This document shows, piece after piece, positions 16,921 through 25,147 of a DNA stretch of 64,000 nt. The notes below the pieces were generated by a model. That model was given only the letters and a program-made list of their open reading frames with translations, searched no databases and was not told where the DNA came from. Source of the stretch: Bacillota bacterium (GTDB taxonomy: Bacteria; Bacillota; Clostridia; Oscillospirales; Oscillospiraceae). The first letter of the stretch is position 1. Each line of letters opens with the position of its first letter. The stretch spans positions 1-64,000 of the forward strand of contig JAQYLT010000078.1 of NCBI GenBank assembly GCA_028719885.1. The letters are read 5' to 3'. The position numbers were made by a program, and so were the translations under genes.

Positions 16921-17325
16921 TTACTTTTCCTTTCTTTTCTGTAGGGAAGCCACCAGCAGCACCGCCCACAAAAACAGGGACAGCACCCAATAGTTGCTGC
17001 AAACCATGGGGGCAGAGCCGATGACCAGCAGCACATGGAGAAAACTGCCCAGTCCGGGGCTTCCCAGGGCGGCCAGGAAATTGGCAATCAGCAGCACCAG
17101 CGTCAGCGACAATGACAGGGCGGACAGCCGGCGAATGAGCAAAACGGTTTTCCGGTCCCCGGCGGAAAGCGCATCATACAGCAAAATTGCCGGAGGAACA
17201 AAAAACAGAACGGAGATCACCGTGAGAAAAATTCGCACGGCGCCCTCCGGTTCCGGTATAAAACCCAACCCGGCACAGATAATATAGAAAATGCCCCAAA
17301 CGGCCATCAGTGACGATTTTTTCAT
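16921..17325 (-). CDS. Small membrane protein of unknown function
   Basis: A 134-residue protein with four hydrophobic segments (for example MAVWGIFYIICAGLGFIPEP, FLTVISVLFFVPPAILLYDAL and the last, VLSLFLWAVLLVASL) and a basic tail QKRKEK. The start at MKKSSLM follows GAAAGGAAAATCT; a longer frame upstream has no ribosome site. It is the first gene of the operon with lspA and rluD. I recognise no family. A role linked to lipoprotein or envelope processing would be guesswork from position alone. Confidence 0.7.
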   Translation of the reverse strand: MKKSSLMAVWGIFYIICAGLGFIPEPEGAVRIFLTVISVLFFVPPAILLYDALSAGDRKTVLLIRRLSALSLSLTLVLLIANFLAALGSPGLGSFLHVLLVIGSAPMVCSNYWVLSLFLWAVLLVASLQKRKEK

Positions 17326-17378
17326 AGATTTTCCTTTCCTGCGCCCAATCCTCCGCATCCTCCAGGCGCATTTTTCTC

Positions 17379-17407
17379 ATTTTACTGCAAATCAGGCAGA
17401 AATGCAA
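17379..17407 (-). promoter_or_regulatory. Promoter of the membrane protein-lspA-rluD operon
   Basis: Minus strand TTGCAT, 17-bp spacer, TAAAAT, about 55 bp before the first start codon. Back to back with the nrdR promoter. Confidence 0.6.
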
Positions 17408-17446
17408 GGGAAAAACGCCGCAGCCCCCATGGGAAAGAAAAAAAGC

Positions 17447-17475
17447 TGGACAGTTTCGGCAACATCTGGTATAAT
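17447..17475 (+). promoter_or_regulatory. Promoter of nrdR
   Basis: TGGACA, 17-bp spacer, TATAAT with an extended TG motif (TGGTATAAT). Confidence 0.75.
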
Positions 17476-17509
17476 GCAGGGTAATTCGATGAAAAGAGTG
17501 TGACCCACT

Positions 17510-17965
17510 ATGAGATGCCCATTTTGCTCTGAGCAGGAAAGCAAAGTTGTCGATTCCCGCCACTCCGAAGACGGCCTCAGCATCCGTCGGCGCAGAGAAT
17601 GCATGGGCTGTCTGCGCCGGTTCACCACCTATGAAATTGTGGAGACCCTGCCCATCATTGTGGTCAAGCGCAACGGCTCCCGGCAGAGCTTCGACCGGAA
17701 CAAAATTATCAACAGCATGATTCGCGCTTTTGACAAGCGGCGGGTGGATGTAAACGATTTGGAGCGCATCGCCACCGAAATCGAGCAGACCATCCAAAAT
17801 AATCTGGAACGGGAAATCACCACCGAACAGCTGGGGGAAATGGTGATGGAACGGCTCAAGCCCGTGGACGAGGTGGCCTACATCCGCTTCGCCTCCATCT
17901 ACCACCGGTTCCAGGATGCCAGCAGCTTTATGCGGGAAATCAGCAAGTACCTGGAGGAAAAATGA
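17510..17965 (+). CDS. nrdR: Transcriptional repressor NrdR
   Basis: Represses ribonucleotide reductase genes in response to dATP/ATP. The 151-residue length is typical. A zinc ribbon has cysteines at 3, 6, 31 and 34 (MRCPFC and ECMGCLRRF), followed by the ATP-cone domain from about residue 49 (IVVKRNGSRQSFDRNKI..). No ribonucleotide reductase gene is nearby. The stop codon overlaps the start of the next gene by 4 bp. Confidence 0.97.
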   Translation: MRCPFCSEQESKVVDSRHSEDGLSIRRRRECMGCLRRFTTYEIVETLPIIVVKRNGSRQSFDRNKIINSMIRAFDKRRVDVNDLERIATEIEQTIQNNLEREITTEQLGEMVMERLKPVDEVAYIRFASIYHRFQDASSFMREISKYLEEK

Positions 17966-18480
17966 TGTTTCTGGCTTCCACCGCAGCCACTGAGGCTGCC
18001 TTCGATTTCAAATCCATCAAAGAGCTGATGGACGGGTTCGACCCTGCCGCCCTGCTGCCCGAGGTAGATACCATTGTGGGCAAGGTGCAGCTGGTTTGCA
18101 GCCTGGCCATTCTGGCGGCTCCGGTGATCATGCTCCTGATGGGGCTGGCCTACCTGCTCTTTGCCCCGAAAGAAGCCAACTACTACTTTGGCTACCGCAC
18201 CGCCTTCGGCATGGGCAGCGTGTCCGCCTGGCGGCACACCCAAAGGGTGGCGGGGCTGGTTTTCGGCGGATTGGGGCTGATTCTCACCATTCTGATGCTG
18301 ATGATTCTGCTCACCTTTTCCGGCCGGGAGGCCATGGACATGGTGTGGCTGGCGGTAAAATGCCTGCTGTGGGAGGGGGCTTTGGGCCTGGCGGCCATCC
18401 TCTCCATCAACTCCCTGGCCATGTACACCTACGACTACAACGGCAACCGGCGCAGAAAAACCAAGAAAAGAAAAGCATAG
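17962..18480 (+). CDS. SdpI-like membrane protein
   Basis: A 172-residue protein with three or four hydrophobic segments and a very basic end (NRRRKTKKRKA). The block YYFGYRTAFGMGSVSAWRHT followed by a hydrophobic helix resembles the GYRT..SM.S..AW pattern of SdpI/YhfL-type proteins; in Bacillus SdpI gives immunity to the SdpC toxin. Here there is no sdpC-like gene. Translation is coupled to nrdR by an ATGA overlap; two adjacent ATG codons could serve as start. Family assignment is tentative. Confidence 0.6.
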   Translation: MMFLASTAATEAAFDFKSIKELMDGFDPAALLPEVDTIVGKVQLVCSLAILAAPVIMLLMGLAYLLFAPKEANYYFGYRTAFGMGSVSAWRHTQRVAGLVFGGLGLILTILMLMILLTFSGREAMDMVWLAVKCLLWEGALGLAAILSINSLAMYTYDYNGNRRRKTKKRKA

Positions 18481-18483
18481 CAA

Positions 18484-18513
18484 AATCGGGAAGTCCACCA
18501 GGGCTTCCCGATT
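18484..18513. terminator. Bidirectional terminator between nrdR operon and VOC gene
   Basis: 10-bp stem AATCGGGAAG/CTTCCCGATT with T-rich flanks on both strands, between convergent genes. Confidence 0.8.
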
Positions 18514-18528
18514 ATTTTGTATAAAGGA

Positions 18529-18852
18529 TTATCTCATCAGCTCGATAACGATTTTGTCCGGGGTGACGAACCAGTGGGGCTTCCCTGGAACCGGGGTGCA
18601 GCCCATTTCCTCCGCCCTCCGGCGAAGCTGCTCCCAGTTGTCCACCTGGATGCCGATGTGGTCATACCGGTCTCCGTCGGAGCGCTCTCCCAGATTCTCG
18701 TTGACCTGAATTCCCTCCCGGAACCAGAGCTTCCGGTTGGGGGCCTGGCCTTTCTCCTGGGTGACCTCCATGGCGAAGAGCTCCTTGAAAAAGCGGACGG
18801 TTTCCTCGAAATTGCGGGTGTTCACCGCCACATGATGAAGCTGACAGGACAT
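18529..18852 (-). CDS. VOC (glyoxalase/dioxygenase fold) family protein
   Basis: A 107-residue single-module vicinal-oxygen-chelate protein. It begins CQLHHVAVNTRNFEETVRFF, with the metal-ligand-type histidine in LHHVAV, and carries a second-half YDHIGIQVDNWEQL and the ending DKIVIEL, the positions where metal ligands (H, H, E) are found in the fold. It is the last gene of the cell-wall sugar salvage operon, 13 bp after the kinase gene. The reaction is unknown; a lyase or epimerase acting on a sugar or lactate-related product is possible but not shown. Confidence 0.7.
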   Translation of the reverse strand: MSCQLHHVAVNTRNFEETVRFFKELFAMEVTQEKGQAPNRKLWFREGIQVNENLGERSDGDRYDHIGIQVDNWEQLRRRAEEMGCTPVPGKPHWFVTPDKIVIELMR

Positions 18853-18865
18853 GTGTTTTTCCTCC

Positions 18866-19768
18866 TTATTTCTTTGTTTTCTTCTCCTGACTCAGTTCCC
18901 AGGCCATCTGTGCCGCCCCCCAAAGGGCATCGTGGGCGGGAGACACGACCGTCCCCAGGCCGGACAGCTTCTGCGCCACCCGGCGGCGGTACACATTGTC
19001 CCCGGTGAGCAGCCCGCCCAGCAGGGCAATGGTGCAGCCTTCCAGATTCAGCCGCCGCTGCACCGCCGCGACCAGCTCATACAGTTCTCCGGCACCGGTT
19101 TCCAGGATTTCCAGGGCGCTGCCGTCCCCCTGCTCCGCCAGGGTCAGGGCGATGGAAGAAAACCGGGCCAGGGCGGCTTTGTCGGTTTTGGGGGAATAGA
19201 CAAAGGACACGATGGCCTCCGGTGCCTCTTTCCCCAGGCGGCGGTACACCTCATTCAGAATCCCCCGGCCCGGGTCCCGGCCGTCACATTGCCGCACCGC
19301 TGCCGAGAGCACATCCCGGCCCAGGGCATAGCCGCTGCCGCCGTCGTCGATCAAGTGGCCATAGCCGCCGCTGCGGGCGGTTTGGCCCAATGGGTTCTTT
19401 CCAAAGCAGATGGAGCCGGTACCGGCAATCACCGCGATGCCCGGGCCCTCCATGGCGCCCCGCAGGGCGATTTCCTGATCGCCGCAGAGCTTCCAGCTGC
19501 CCCGGAAGCAAGCCTTTTCCAACTCCTGGGCCAGTATCTCTCCCAGGGCCGGATTGGAGATGCCCGCGCCGCCCACGCAGAGCCCGGCGCATTCCGTCAT
19601 ATCGCCGCAGGCGGCAAACACCTGGGCCAAAAGATTCCGGAAAGCCGCCTCGCCAATGGCATTCAGGTTAAAGGGGCCGAATTCCTCCCGGCGCAAAAGG
19701 TTGTTTTCTCCATCCCGCAGCTCCAGCCGGGTGTGGGTGCCGCCGCCGTCGATTCCAGCAACAAACAT
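18866..19768 (-). CDS. BadF/BadG-family N-acetylglucosamine/N-acetylmuramic acid kinase (MurK/NagK-like)
   Basis: A 300-residue ASKHA-fold kinase. Phosphate-1 motif at the start, FVAGIDGGGTHTRLEL; adenosine and phosphate-2 elements in VIAGTGSICFGKN and DDGGSGYALGRDVL. The family includes eukaryotic-type GlcNAc kinase and the Clostridium acetobutylicum MurK, which phosphorylates both MurNAc and GlcNAc at C6. It is located after nagZ and namZ in one operon and in the same island as murQ, whose substrate MurNAc-6-phosphate this enzyme would supply. MurK-like dual specificity is an inference from context. Confidence 0.85.
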   Translation of the reverse strand: MFVAGIDGGGTHTRLELRDGENNLLRREEFGPFNLNAIGEAAFRNLLAQVFAACGDMTECAGLCVGGAGISNPALGEILAQELEKACFRGSWKLCGDQEIALRGAMEGPGIAVIAGTGSICFGKNPLGQTARSGGYGHLIDDGGSGYALGRDVLSAAVRQCDGRDPGRGILNEVYRRLGKEAPEAIVSFVYSPKTDKAALARFSSIALTLAEQGDGSALEILETGAGELYELVAAVQRRLNLEGCTIALLGGLLTGDNVYRRRVAQKLSGLGTVVSPAHDALWGAAQMAWELSQEKKTKK

Positions 19769-19777
19769 ACGCCCACC

Positions 19778-21310
19778 TCACAGCTCCACCGGGCAGCTGC
19801 CCTCCGCCGGGCCGCCCCGGAAAACCTCTGCCAGGGCCAGCAGCGCGGGCTGGGAATAGTCATAGCATGCCAGCTTCCACAGCCCCTCCGGCAGCTCCGC
19901 AAGATCGTAGGGATTCCGCAGGGCGGCCACCGCCATGGGTTTTCCCGTTTCCGCCAGAGCCCGGGCCAATTCCAGCTGTCCCCGGAACAGATGGCCGTTG
20001 CAGGTGCCCAGAATGATCTTCCCGCAGCCCTCCGCCTGGGCCACCGCCCGGCGAATCTCCGCCCCATCCGGGTCCTTGGAGGTAACCAGGCTCTTTCCGC
20101 CGAATATTCTCGCCATAAACTCCGGGAATGCGGCGGCGTTTCCGTCCTCGTTGCCGGCGCCGGAGGCCCGATAGTCCGCGCAGCCGCAGAAGAAGGTGGT
20201 CCCGTCCGCGGCAAAGGGGGTTCCGCCGATCTGACTAATGGCCTGACGGCTGAGATGCTCCGACGCGGCCCGGTCCTCATGGCTGTTGCAGAGCTCGGGC
20301 TCCGTTTGGCTGAAGAGCATCCGCTTGAACCGGAGAATCCGCTCCACGGAATCTTCCAGCTCTTTCCGGTCCAATTCTCCCCGCTCCGCCGCCTGGTTCA
20401 CCGCCTGGGCGGAGGCCTGCTCCAATTCAAAGGAGCTGGAAATCTCCGCCAGGTCAACACCAGCCTTGATGGAGGCAACCACTCCCGCCGGAGTCCCGAA
20501 ATGGTCCTGAATGGCACCCATTTCCATGCAGTCCGTCAAAATCAGGCCCTCAAAGCCCAGCTTTTCCCGGAGCATGCCCGTAATCATCCGCCGGGACATG
20601 GTGCAGGGCAGCTGCTCTTTCTCAATTTTGGGGAAGAGCACATGGCTCATCATCACCGCCGGTGCCCCTGCCTGGATGGCCCGGCGGAACGGAATCAGCT
20701 CCAGCTGCTCCAGCTCCTCCCAGGTTTTGTCCACCCGGGGCAGGCCCAGATGGCTGTCCACCGCCGTATCCCCATGGCCGGGGAAATGCTTGATGCAGCA
20801 CAAAACGCCGCTGCCTGCATAGGGCTCCAGGGCGGCGCAGCCGAAGTCCGCCACCATTTCCGCTTCATCGCCGAAGCTGCGGACGCCGATCACCGGATTG
20901 GCGGGGTTGCTGTTCACATCCAGCACCGGGGCCATGTTGAAATTCGCTCCCAGGCCTTTCAGCTGCCGGATGGTGATTTGGGAGGCCAGCCGGGCATTCT
21001 CCGGATCCCTAGTGGCCGCCAGGGCCATGGCCCCAGGCACATTCACCGCGTCCTTTGGAAGCCGGGAGACCATGCCGCCCTCCTGGTCGATGATGATAAA
21101 GGCCGGGTAGCCGGTTTCCCCCTGAATCAGCGTCTGGATTTCTTCGCAGAGGGACCGCAGCTGGGCCCCACTTTCCACATTCCGCAGAAACAGGATCACA
21201 TTTCCGATTTTATATTCCCGGATCAAAGCTTTCATTTCCGGTGTCAGGCTAGTGCCGTGGAAGCCGAACACCAGCTTCTGGCCCAGCATTTCTCTCATGG
21301 TCATTTCCAC
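19778..21310 (-). CDS. nagZ: Beta-N-acetylhexosaminidase, GH3 (NagZ)
   Basis: Removes terminal GlcNAc from cell-wall fragments. About 510 residues: GH3 catalytic barrel with the hallmark KHFPGHGDTAVDSHLGLPR (acid/base His-Asp loop) and the nucleophile aspartate in LILTDCMEMGAI, then a C-terminal alpha/beta domain of about 170 residues as in Bacillus NagZ. Unlike the Bacillus enzyme there is no signal peptide, so it should act in the cytoplasm. The start is uncertain: a GTG overlaps the stop of the previous gene as GTGA, but AAGGAG overlaps that GTG, so the GTG three codons later (8-nt spacing) is preferred. Confidence 0.92.
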   Translation of the reverse strand: MEMTMREMLGQKLVFGFHGTSLTPEMKALIREYKIGNVILFLRNVESGAQLRSLCEEIQTLIQGETGYPAFIIIDQEGGMVSRLPKDAVNVPGAMALAATRDPENARLASQITIRQLKGLGANFNMAPVLDVNSNPANPVIGVRSFGDEAEMVADFGCAALEPYAGSGVLCCIKHFPGHGDTAVDSHLGLPRVDKTWEELEQLELIPFRRAIQAGAPAVMMSHVLFPKIEKEQLPCTMSRRMITGMLREKLGFEGLILTDCMEMGAIQDHFGTPAGVVASIKAGVDLAEISSSFELEQASAQAVNQAAERGELDRKELEDSVERILRFKRMLFSQTEPELCNSHEDRAASEHLSRQAISQIGGTPFAADGTTFFCGCADYRASGAGNEDGNAAAFPEFMARIFGGKSLVTSKDPDGAEIRRAVAQAEGCGKIILGTCNGHLFRGQLELARALAETGKPMAVAALRNPYDLAELPEGLWKLACYDYSQPALLALAEVFRGGPAEGSCPVEL

Positions 21311-21315
21311 GTTTC

Positions 21316-22461
21316 TCACTCCTTGGGATAATATTCGTAGGCTTTTTTCCTCTGCCGGAATGCCCGGCTCTCCTGCCGGTAGCGTTCCAGGATCGCCTGG
21401 GCCTGCCAGTTGGGGTCCTCAAAGTCCCGATGGCCTGCCAGCAGGGAGACAAAGGGCTTGCCATCCTGTCGCACCGGCGGCAGGAATTGGAACTCCCCGG
21501 GATACATCTGCCGCAGCAAATCCAGCAGCTTTACCCCCAGCTCCACCGGCTGAAGCTGCTTTTCGTGGGTGATGTGCAGATGGATGCCGCCGCAGAGGCT
21601 GCCCTGATGCTTGGAGGTGGTGGGGGTAAAGTACACCGGCGTGGCCTCCACCCCGGGGCAGCCCAGGTCGTTAAATTCCCGGCTGAACTGCTCCGCCCGG
21701 ATAAAGGGCGCCCCCAGGATGGCAAAGGGGTCGGCAGTGCCCCGGCCCTCGGACAGGTTGGTGCCCTCAATCAGGCAGGTGCCGGGATAGAGCAGGGCAG
21801 TTTCAAACCGGGGAATGCCCAGGCTGGGCATCACCCAATAGTGGCCCCAGTCCCGAAAGGTCATCTCCCTGGTCAGGCCGCCGCAGGGCACCATTTTCAG
21901 GTCGCACCCGCAGCCCAGCTCCTGATTCATCATGTCCGCCAGTTCCCCGCAGGTCAGGCCATAGCAGACGGGGATGGAGTAGCCACCCACAAAGCTGCCG
22001 GTCTCCGGCCGCAGCAGGCCTCCCTCCACCCGGTCCCCCAGGGGGTTGGGCCGGTCCAGCACCACCAGACGCTTTCCGGCGGCGGCACAGTCCTCGATGC
22101 AGTAGCGCAGGGAGGACAGGAAGGTATAGTACCGGCAGCCCACGTCCGCCATGTCATAGACCAGGGTATCAAACAATTCCAGGGTTTCCGGACTCAGCCG
22201 CTTGGAGGTCTTGGTGTAGAGGCTCCGCACCGGCAGGCCCGTCTCTTCATCCACCTCATCGGAAAATAACGCACCCGCAGCCTTGTCCCCCCGGACGCCG
22301 TGCTCCGGCGCCAGCAAAAGCCGCAGATTACAGCAGTCCCGCAGCACCTCCACGGTGGGCCGGTTTCCGCTGGTGCGCCCAGAGGGTCCGGTGAGCAGCG
22401 CCGTACGGCCCACAAACAGCTGCCGGTACTCCGCCACCCGGTCAACTCCAAACAAAACCAT
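21316..22461 (-). CDS. namZ: Exo-beta-N-acetylmuramidase, GH171 (NamZ; DUF1343)
   Basis: The DUF1343 family was shown in Bacillus subtilis to release terminal MurNAc from peptidoglycan fragments. Length 381 residues. Recognisable blocks: LLLAPEHGVRGD (about 49-60), DTLVYDMADVGCRYYTF (about 98-114), VVLDRPNPLGD (about 133-143), GLTCGELADMMN, and CLIEGTNLSEGRGTADPF (about 225-242). There is no signal peptide, in contrast to the secreted Bacillus protein. First gene of the namZ-nagZ-kinase-VOC operon, with AAGGAGG before the start. NamZ and NagZ together would take MurNAc-GlcNAc oligomers apart from both ends. Confidence 0.9.
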   Translation of the reverse strand: MVLFGVDRVAEYRQLFVGRTALLTGPSGRTSGNRPTVEVLRDCCNLRLLLAPEHGVRGDKAAGALFSDEVDEETGLPVRSLYTKTSKRLSPETLELFDTLVYDMADVGCRYYTFLSSLRYCIEDCAAAGKRLVVLDRPNPLGDRVEGGLLRPETGSFVGGYSIPVCYGLTCGELADMMNQELGCGCDLKMVPCGGLTREMTFRDWGHYWVMPSLGIPRFETALLYPGTCLIEGTNLSEGRGTADPFAILGAPFIRAEQFSREFNDLGCPGVEATPVYFTPTTSKHQGSLCGGIHLHITHEKQLQPVELGVKLLDLLRQMYPGEFQFLPPVRQDGKPFVSLLAGHRDFEDPNWQAQAILERYRQESRAFRQRKKAYEYYPKE

Positions 22462-22543
22462 TTTTCATTGCCTCCTTGACAACCGGCAGTACACCGGATA
22501 AACTAATTGCAGATTTGGTTATCGGTTTCAGTAAGCATATTGA

Positions 22544-22760
22544 CAAATTGGAATTTATCGCGCTGTCGCGCCGGCGCCCTTGGCTCTCCCTTTGGGAGAG
22601 CTGTCAGCCGTCAGGCTGACTGAGAGGGTACCGCAGAGAAGATGACCGCATCCTGAAACGAACGCTGTATTGCCCTCTCAGTCTGCCCCTTACAGGGCAG
22701 CCAGCTCCCCCGTGGGGGGAGCCAAGGGATGCATCGCTTCCGCCCGCCAAATTCCAATTT
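22544..22760. repeat. Repeat bounded by the common terminal motif, with foreign interior (copy D)
   Basis: Left end CAAATTGGAATTT and right end AAATTCCAATTTC are the terminal inverted repeat seen in the other copies, but the interior is a different element (22577-22728) rather than the GGAA..TTCC palindromes. It may be a nested insertion or a second family using the same ends. Confidence 0.55.
22577..22728. mobile_element. MITE-like element of a second family
   Basis: About 152 bp with terminal inverted repeats CCCTTGGCTCTCCC and GGGGGAGCCAAGGG (one mismatch). Inside are GGGAGAGCTGTCAGCC and GGCTGACTGAGAGGG as sub-repeats and no coding capacity. Elements of this look are common in Oscillospiraceae chromosomes, as I recall. 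Confidence 0.65.
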
Positions 22761-22829
22761 CACAATCATCTGTGATTCATGCCAATAACCTATTGCAGAA
22801 CATTTCCCCTTACAAAAAGGAGGACTTTT

Positions 22830-24002
22830 ATGAAGCATCCCTTTGTTTCCCTTTGGGAAAAGCCCAATCGGCTGGTAGTGGGACTGATGAGCGGCACCTC
22901 CGCCGACGGGGTGGACGCGGTTCTCACCCGCATCACCGGCTTCGGCCTGGACACCCGGGTGGAGCAGCTTTCCTTTTATTTTCAGCCCTTTGACTCTGCC
23001 ACCCGCCAGCGGATTCTGGCGGTCTGCGGCGGCGACACCGGCGGCAGCCGGGAGCTGTGCCTGCTGGCCACCCACCTGGGAAAGCTCTATGCCCAGGCGG
23101 TCCGGCGGCTTTTGGAGCAGGCCGGAACGGACACCGTCGATTTGATCGGCTGCCACGGCCAGACGGTTTACCACATTCCCGAGGAAATCGACTATCTGGG
23201 GCAGGCGCTTCGGGGCACGCTGCAAATCGGCGACCCCTCCTATCTTGCCGAGGAATTCCACTGCCCGGTGGTCAGCGATTTCCGCATCCGGGACATGGCG
23301 GCAGGGGGCCTGGGTGCACCCCTGGTGCCCTACACAGAATTTCTGCTCTACCGCAGCGAAACCGAGGATGTGGCCCTGCAGAACATCGGCGGCATCGGGA
23401 ACATCACCCTGCTCCCCGCCGGATGCAGCCTGGAAGAGGTGACCGCCTTCGACACCGGCCCGGGCAACATGGTGATGGACGCCCTGGCCGCCAAAATCAC
23501 CCACGGGAAAATGGGCTACGACGACGGCGGAAGGCTGGCCGCATCGGGAACGGTCATTCCGGAGCTGCTGGAAAAAATGCTCCAGGACCCCTATCTTGCC
23601 AAAAAGCCCCCCAAGACCACAGGCCGGGAATACTACGGCAAGGACTATGTGGAAAAGCTGCTGTCCTTTGGCCACGGGTCCCTGACGGATGTACTTACCA
23701 CCGCCACCCGGTTCACCGCGGAGTCCATCGCCCTGAGCCTGCGCCGGTTCGCCCCCCGGATGCCTGCCCGGCTGGTGGTGGCCGGCGGTGGAAGCCGGAA
23801 CCCGACGCTGCTGCGTTTCCTCCGGGAAGCCCTGCCGGAATGCCGGGTGCAGATTCAGGAGGACCTGGGCTATGACAGCGACGCCAAGGAGGCCGTCGCC
23901 TTTGCCATTCTGGCCAACGAGGCCCTTTTCGGCTCCTGCAACAACGCCCCCTCCGCCACCGGCGCCCGTCATGCCGTGGTCATGGGACGCATCAATCTTT
24001 AA
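22830..24002 (+). CDS. anmK: Anhydro-N-acetylmuramic acid kinase
   Basis: Opens the 1,6-anhydro bond of anhydroMurNAc and phosphorylates it to MurNAc-6-phosphate, the substrate of MurQ. The 390-residue length is usual. Motifs: GLMSGTSADGVDAV near the start, IGCHGQTVYH, QNIGGIGNITLLP, AFDTGPGNMVMD and VVAGGGSRNPTLL. The start at MKHPFVSLW follows AAAAAGGAGG at 7-nt spacing. It stands alone on the plus strand between the namZ operon (divergent) and the esterase-murQ operon (convergent) and ends in a strong terminator. Its presence implies that 1,6-anhydro products of lytic transglycosylases are handled too. Confidence 0.95.
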   Translation: MKHPFVSLWEKPNRLVVGLMSGTSADGVDAVLTRITGFGLDTRVEQLSFYFQPFDSATRQRILAVCGGDTGGSRELCLLATHLGKLYAQAVRRLLEQAGTDTVDLIGCHGQTVYHIPEEIDYLGQALRGTLQIGDPSYLAEEFHCPVVSDFRIRDMAAGGLGAPLVPYTEFLLYRSETEDVALQNIGGIGNITLLPAGCSLEEVTAFDTGPGNMVMDALAAKITHGKMGYDDGGRLAASGTVIPELLEKMLQDPYLAKKPPKTTGREYYGKDYVEKLLSFGHGSLTDVLTTATRFTAESIALSLRRFAPRMPARLVVAGGGSRNPTLLRFLREALPECRVQIQEDLGYDSDAKEAVAFAILANEALFGSCNNAPSATGARHAVVMGRINL

Positions 24003-24007
24003 AGCCA

Positions 24008-24034
24008 CCCCCTGCCACAAGGCAGGGGGATTTT
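24008..24034 (+). terminator. Terminator of anmK
   Basis: Perfect 9-bp stem CCCCCTGCC/GGCAGGGGG with loop ACAA followed by ATTTT. Confidence 0.9.
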
Positions 24035-24068
24035 GTTATGTGCTTATCGGTTTCACTCAGCAGAACGA

Positions 24069-24374
24069 TTAATTGGTGTTTGGTGGGTTCGTCCAACGGG
24101 ACATGTTCCGACGTGTGCGTAGGGAACGCATTCATGCGTTCCCTACGCACACGTCGGTTAACCTCCATGGTTCGTTGGATGGTAACGGATTCCTATTTTT
24201 TCCATCATTTTCCATTCAACTTACCCCGATAAAAACGACACCAAGGCGGAACGCATGAATGCGTTCCCTACGCAAAAATCATCATTCTACGATTCGTCGA
24301 ACCCTGGTGGTTCATGAACCGGGCGGAATGCATAAATGCATTCCCTACGAAATATCCCTGCAAATTCCAATTTG
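24069..24374. repeat. Palindromic intergenic repeat, copy E
   Basis: About 305 bp from TTAATTGGTGTTTGGTGGGTTCG to CTGCAAATTCCAATTTG. Contains a perfect 23-bp-arm palindrome (24108-24157) around GGAACGCATTCATGCGTTCC, the modules GGTTCGTTGGATGGTAACGG and CCATTCAAC, and two further palindromes, one with GCATGAATGC and one with GCATAAATGC cores. No gene. Confidence 0.8.
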
Positions 24375-24403
24375 CTGATTAAAACCGATATCTTGAATTC
24401 CTG

Positions 24404-25144
24404 TTATTTCTTTCCAAAGAAAAATTCCATGCAGTCCTGCAGTGACCGGTCCCAGAAATCCCAGGTGTGGTCCCCCCTGCGGTGGTCAAACCGGTACTGC
24501 GCCTTCTGCCGCTCCAGCAGGGCGGCAAAGGAAACATTCATGGGATACAGCCGGTCCTCCTCGCCGCAGGACAGATAGATGGGCGGCAGCTTTTTCCCGG
24601 AGGCCGCCAGGGAGAACAGGTTATTTTCCGCTCCCGCCGGCTTTCCCGTTCCCAGCAGGGCATCAAATTCCCGCTGATGCAGCGGCGGCGCGGGAATGCG
24701 GCCCAGGCCGTCCAGGTCCGTCACGCCGGAAAAGCTGCCGCAGCCGGCATACCGCTCCGGATGGGTCAGGGCACATTTCAGCGCACCGTAGCCCCCCATG
24801 GACAGGCCCATCACATAGTTTTGTTCCCGTTCCAGGCTCAGGCCGAACATCCGGTGCACCGCCTGGGGAAGCTCTTGGGATACATAAGTAAAATAGGGCA
24901 GGCCGTGGACCCCGTCAATGTAAAAGCTGCGCTGCACCTCGGGAATGACCAGGGCCAGCCCTCGCTCCCGGGCGTACCGCTCGCAGGAGGTATACCGGGT
25001 CCAGCCGGTGCAGTTGTCCGATAGGCCATGGAGCAAATACACCACCTTTGCCTGACCCAGGTCTCCCTCGTCAGGCAGCACCACCTGGAAGCTGGTGGCC
25101 ATTTCCAGCGACTTGGAGGAATACTCCACCTTTAAAAGTGCCAA
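24404..25144 (-). CDS. Alpha/beta-hydrolase esterase (EstA/esterase D-like)
   Basis: A 246-residue esterase-family hydrolase. Oxyanion/HG region in VVYLLHGLSDNCTGW (about 34-48), nucleophile serine in GLSMGGYGALKCAL near residue 115, late aspartate in SCGEEDRLY and histidine in RGDHTWDFWD, giving a complete triad. No signal peptide. It resembles tributyrin esterase EstA and the S-formylglutathione hydrolase/feruloyl esterase group. It is the last gene of the transporter-murQ transcript, 3 bp after murQ. Removal of O-acetyl groups from imported MurNAc would fit the context, but that is inference. Confidence 0.85.
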   Translation of the reverse strand: MALLKVEYSSKSLEMATSFQVVLPDEGDLGQAKVVYLLHGLSDNCTGWTRYTSCERYARERGLALVIPEVQRSFYIDGVHGLPYFTYVSQELPQAVHRMFGLSLEREQNYVMGLSMGGYGALKCALTHPERYAGCGSFSGVTDLDGLGRIPAPPLHQREFDALLGTGKPAGAENNLFSLAASGKKLPPIYLSCGEEDRLYPMNVSFAALLERQKAQYRFDHRRGDHTWDFWDRSLQDCMEFFFGKK

Positions 25145-25147
25145 TTT

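Noticed and set aside
24111..24154. Palindrome considered as a rho-independent terminator of anmK
   Set aside because: A good terminator is already at 24008-24034, and the palindrome is a module of a dispersed repeat.
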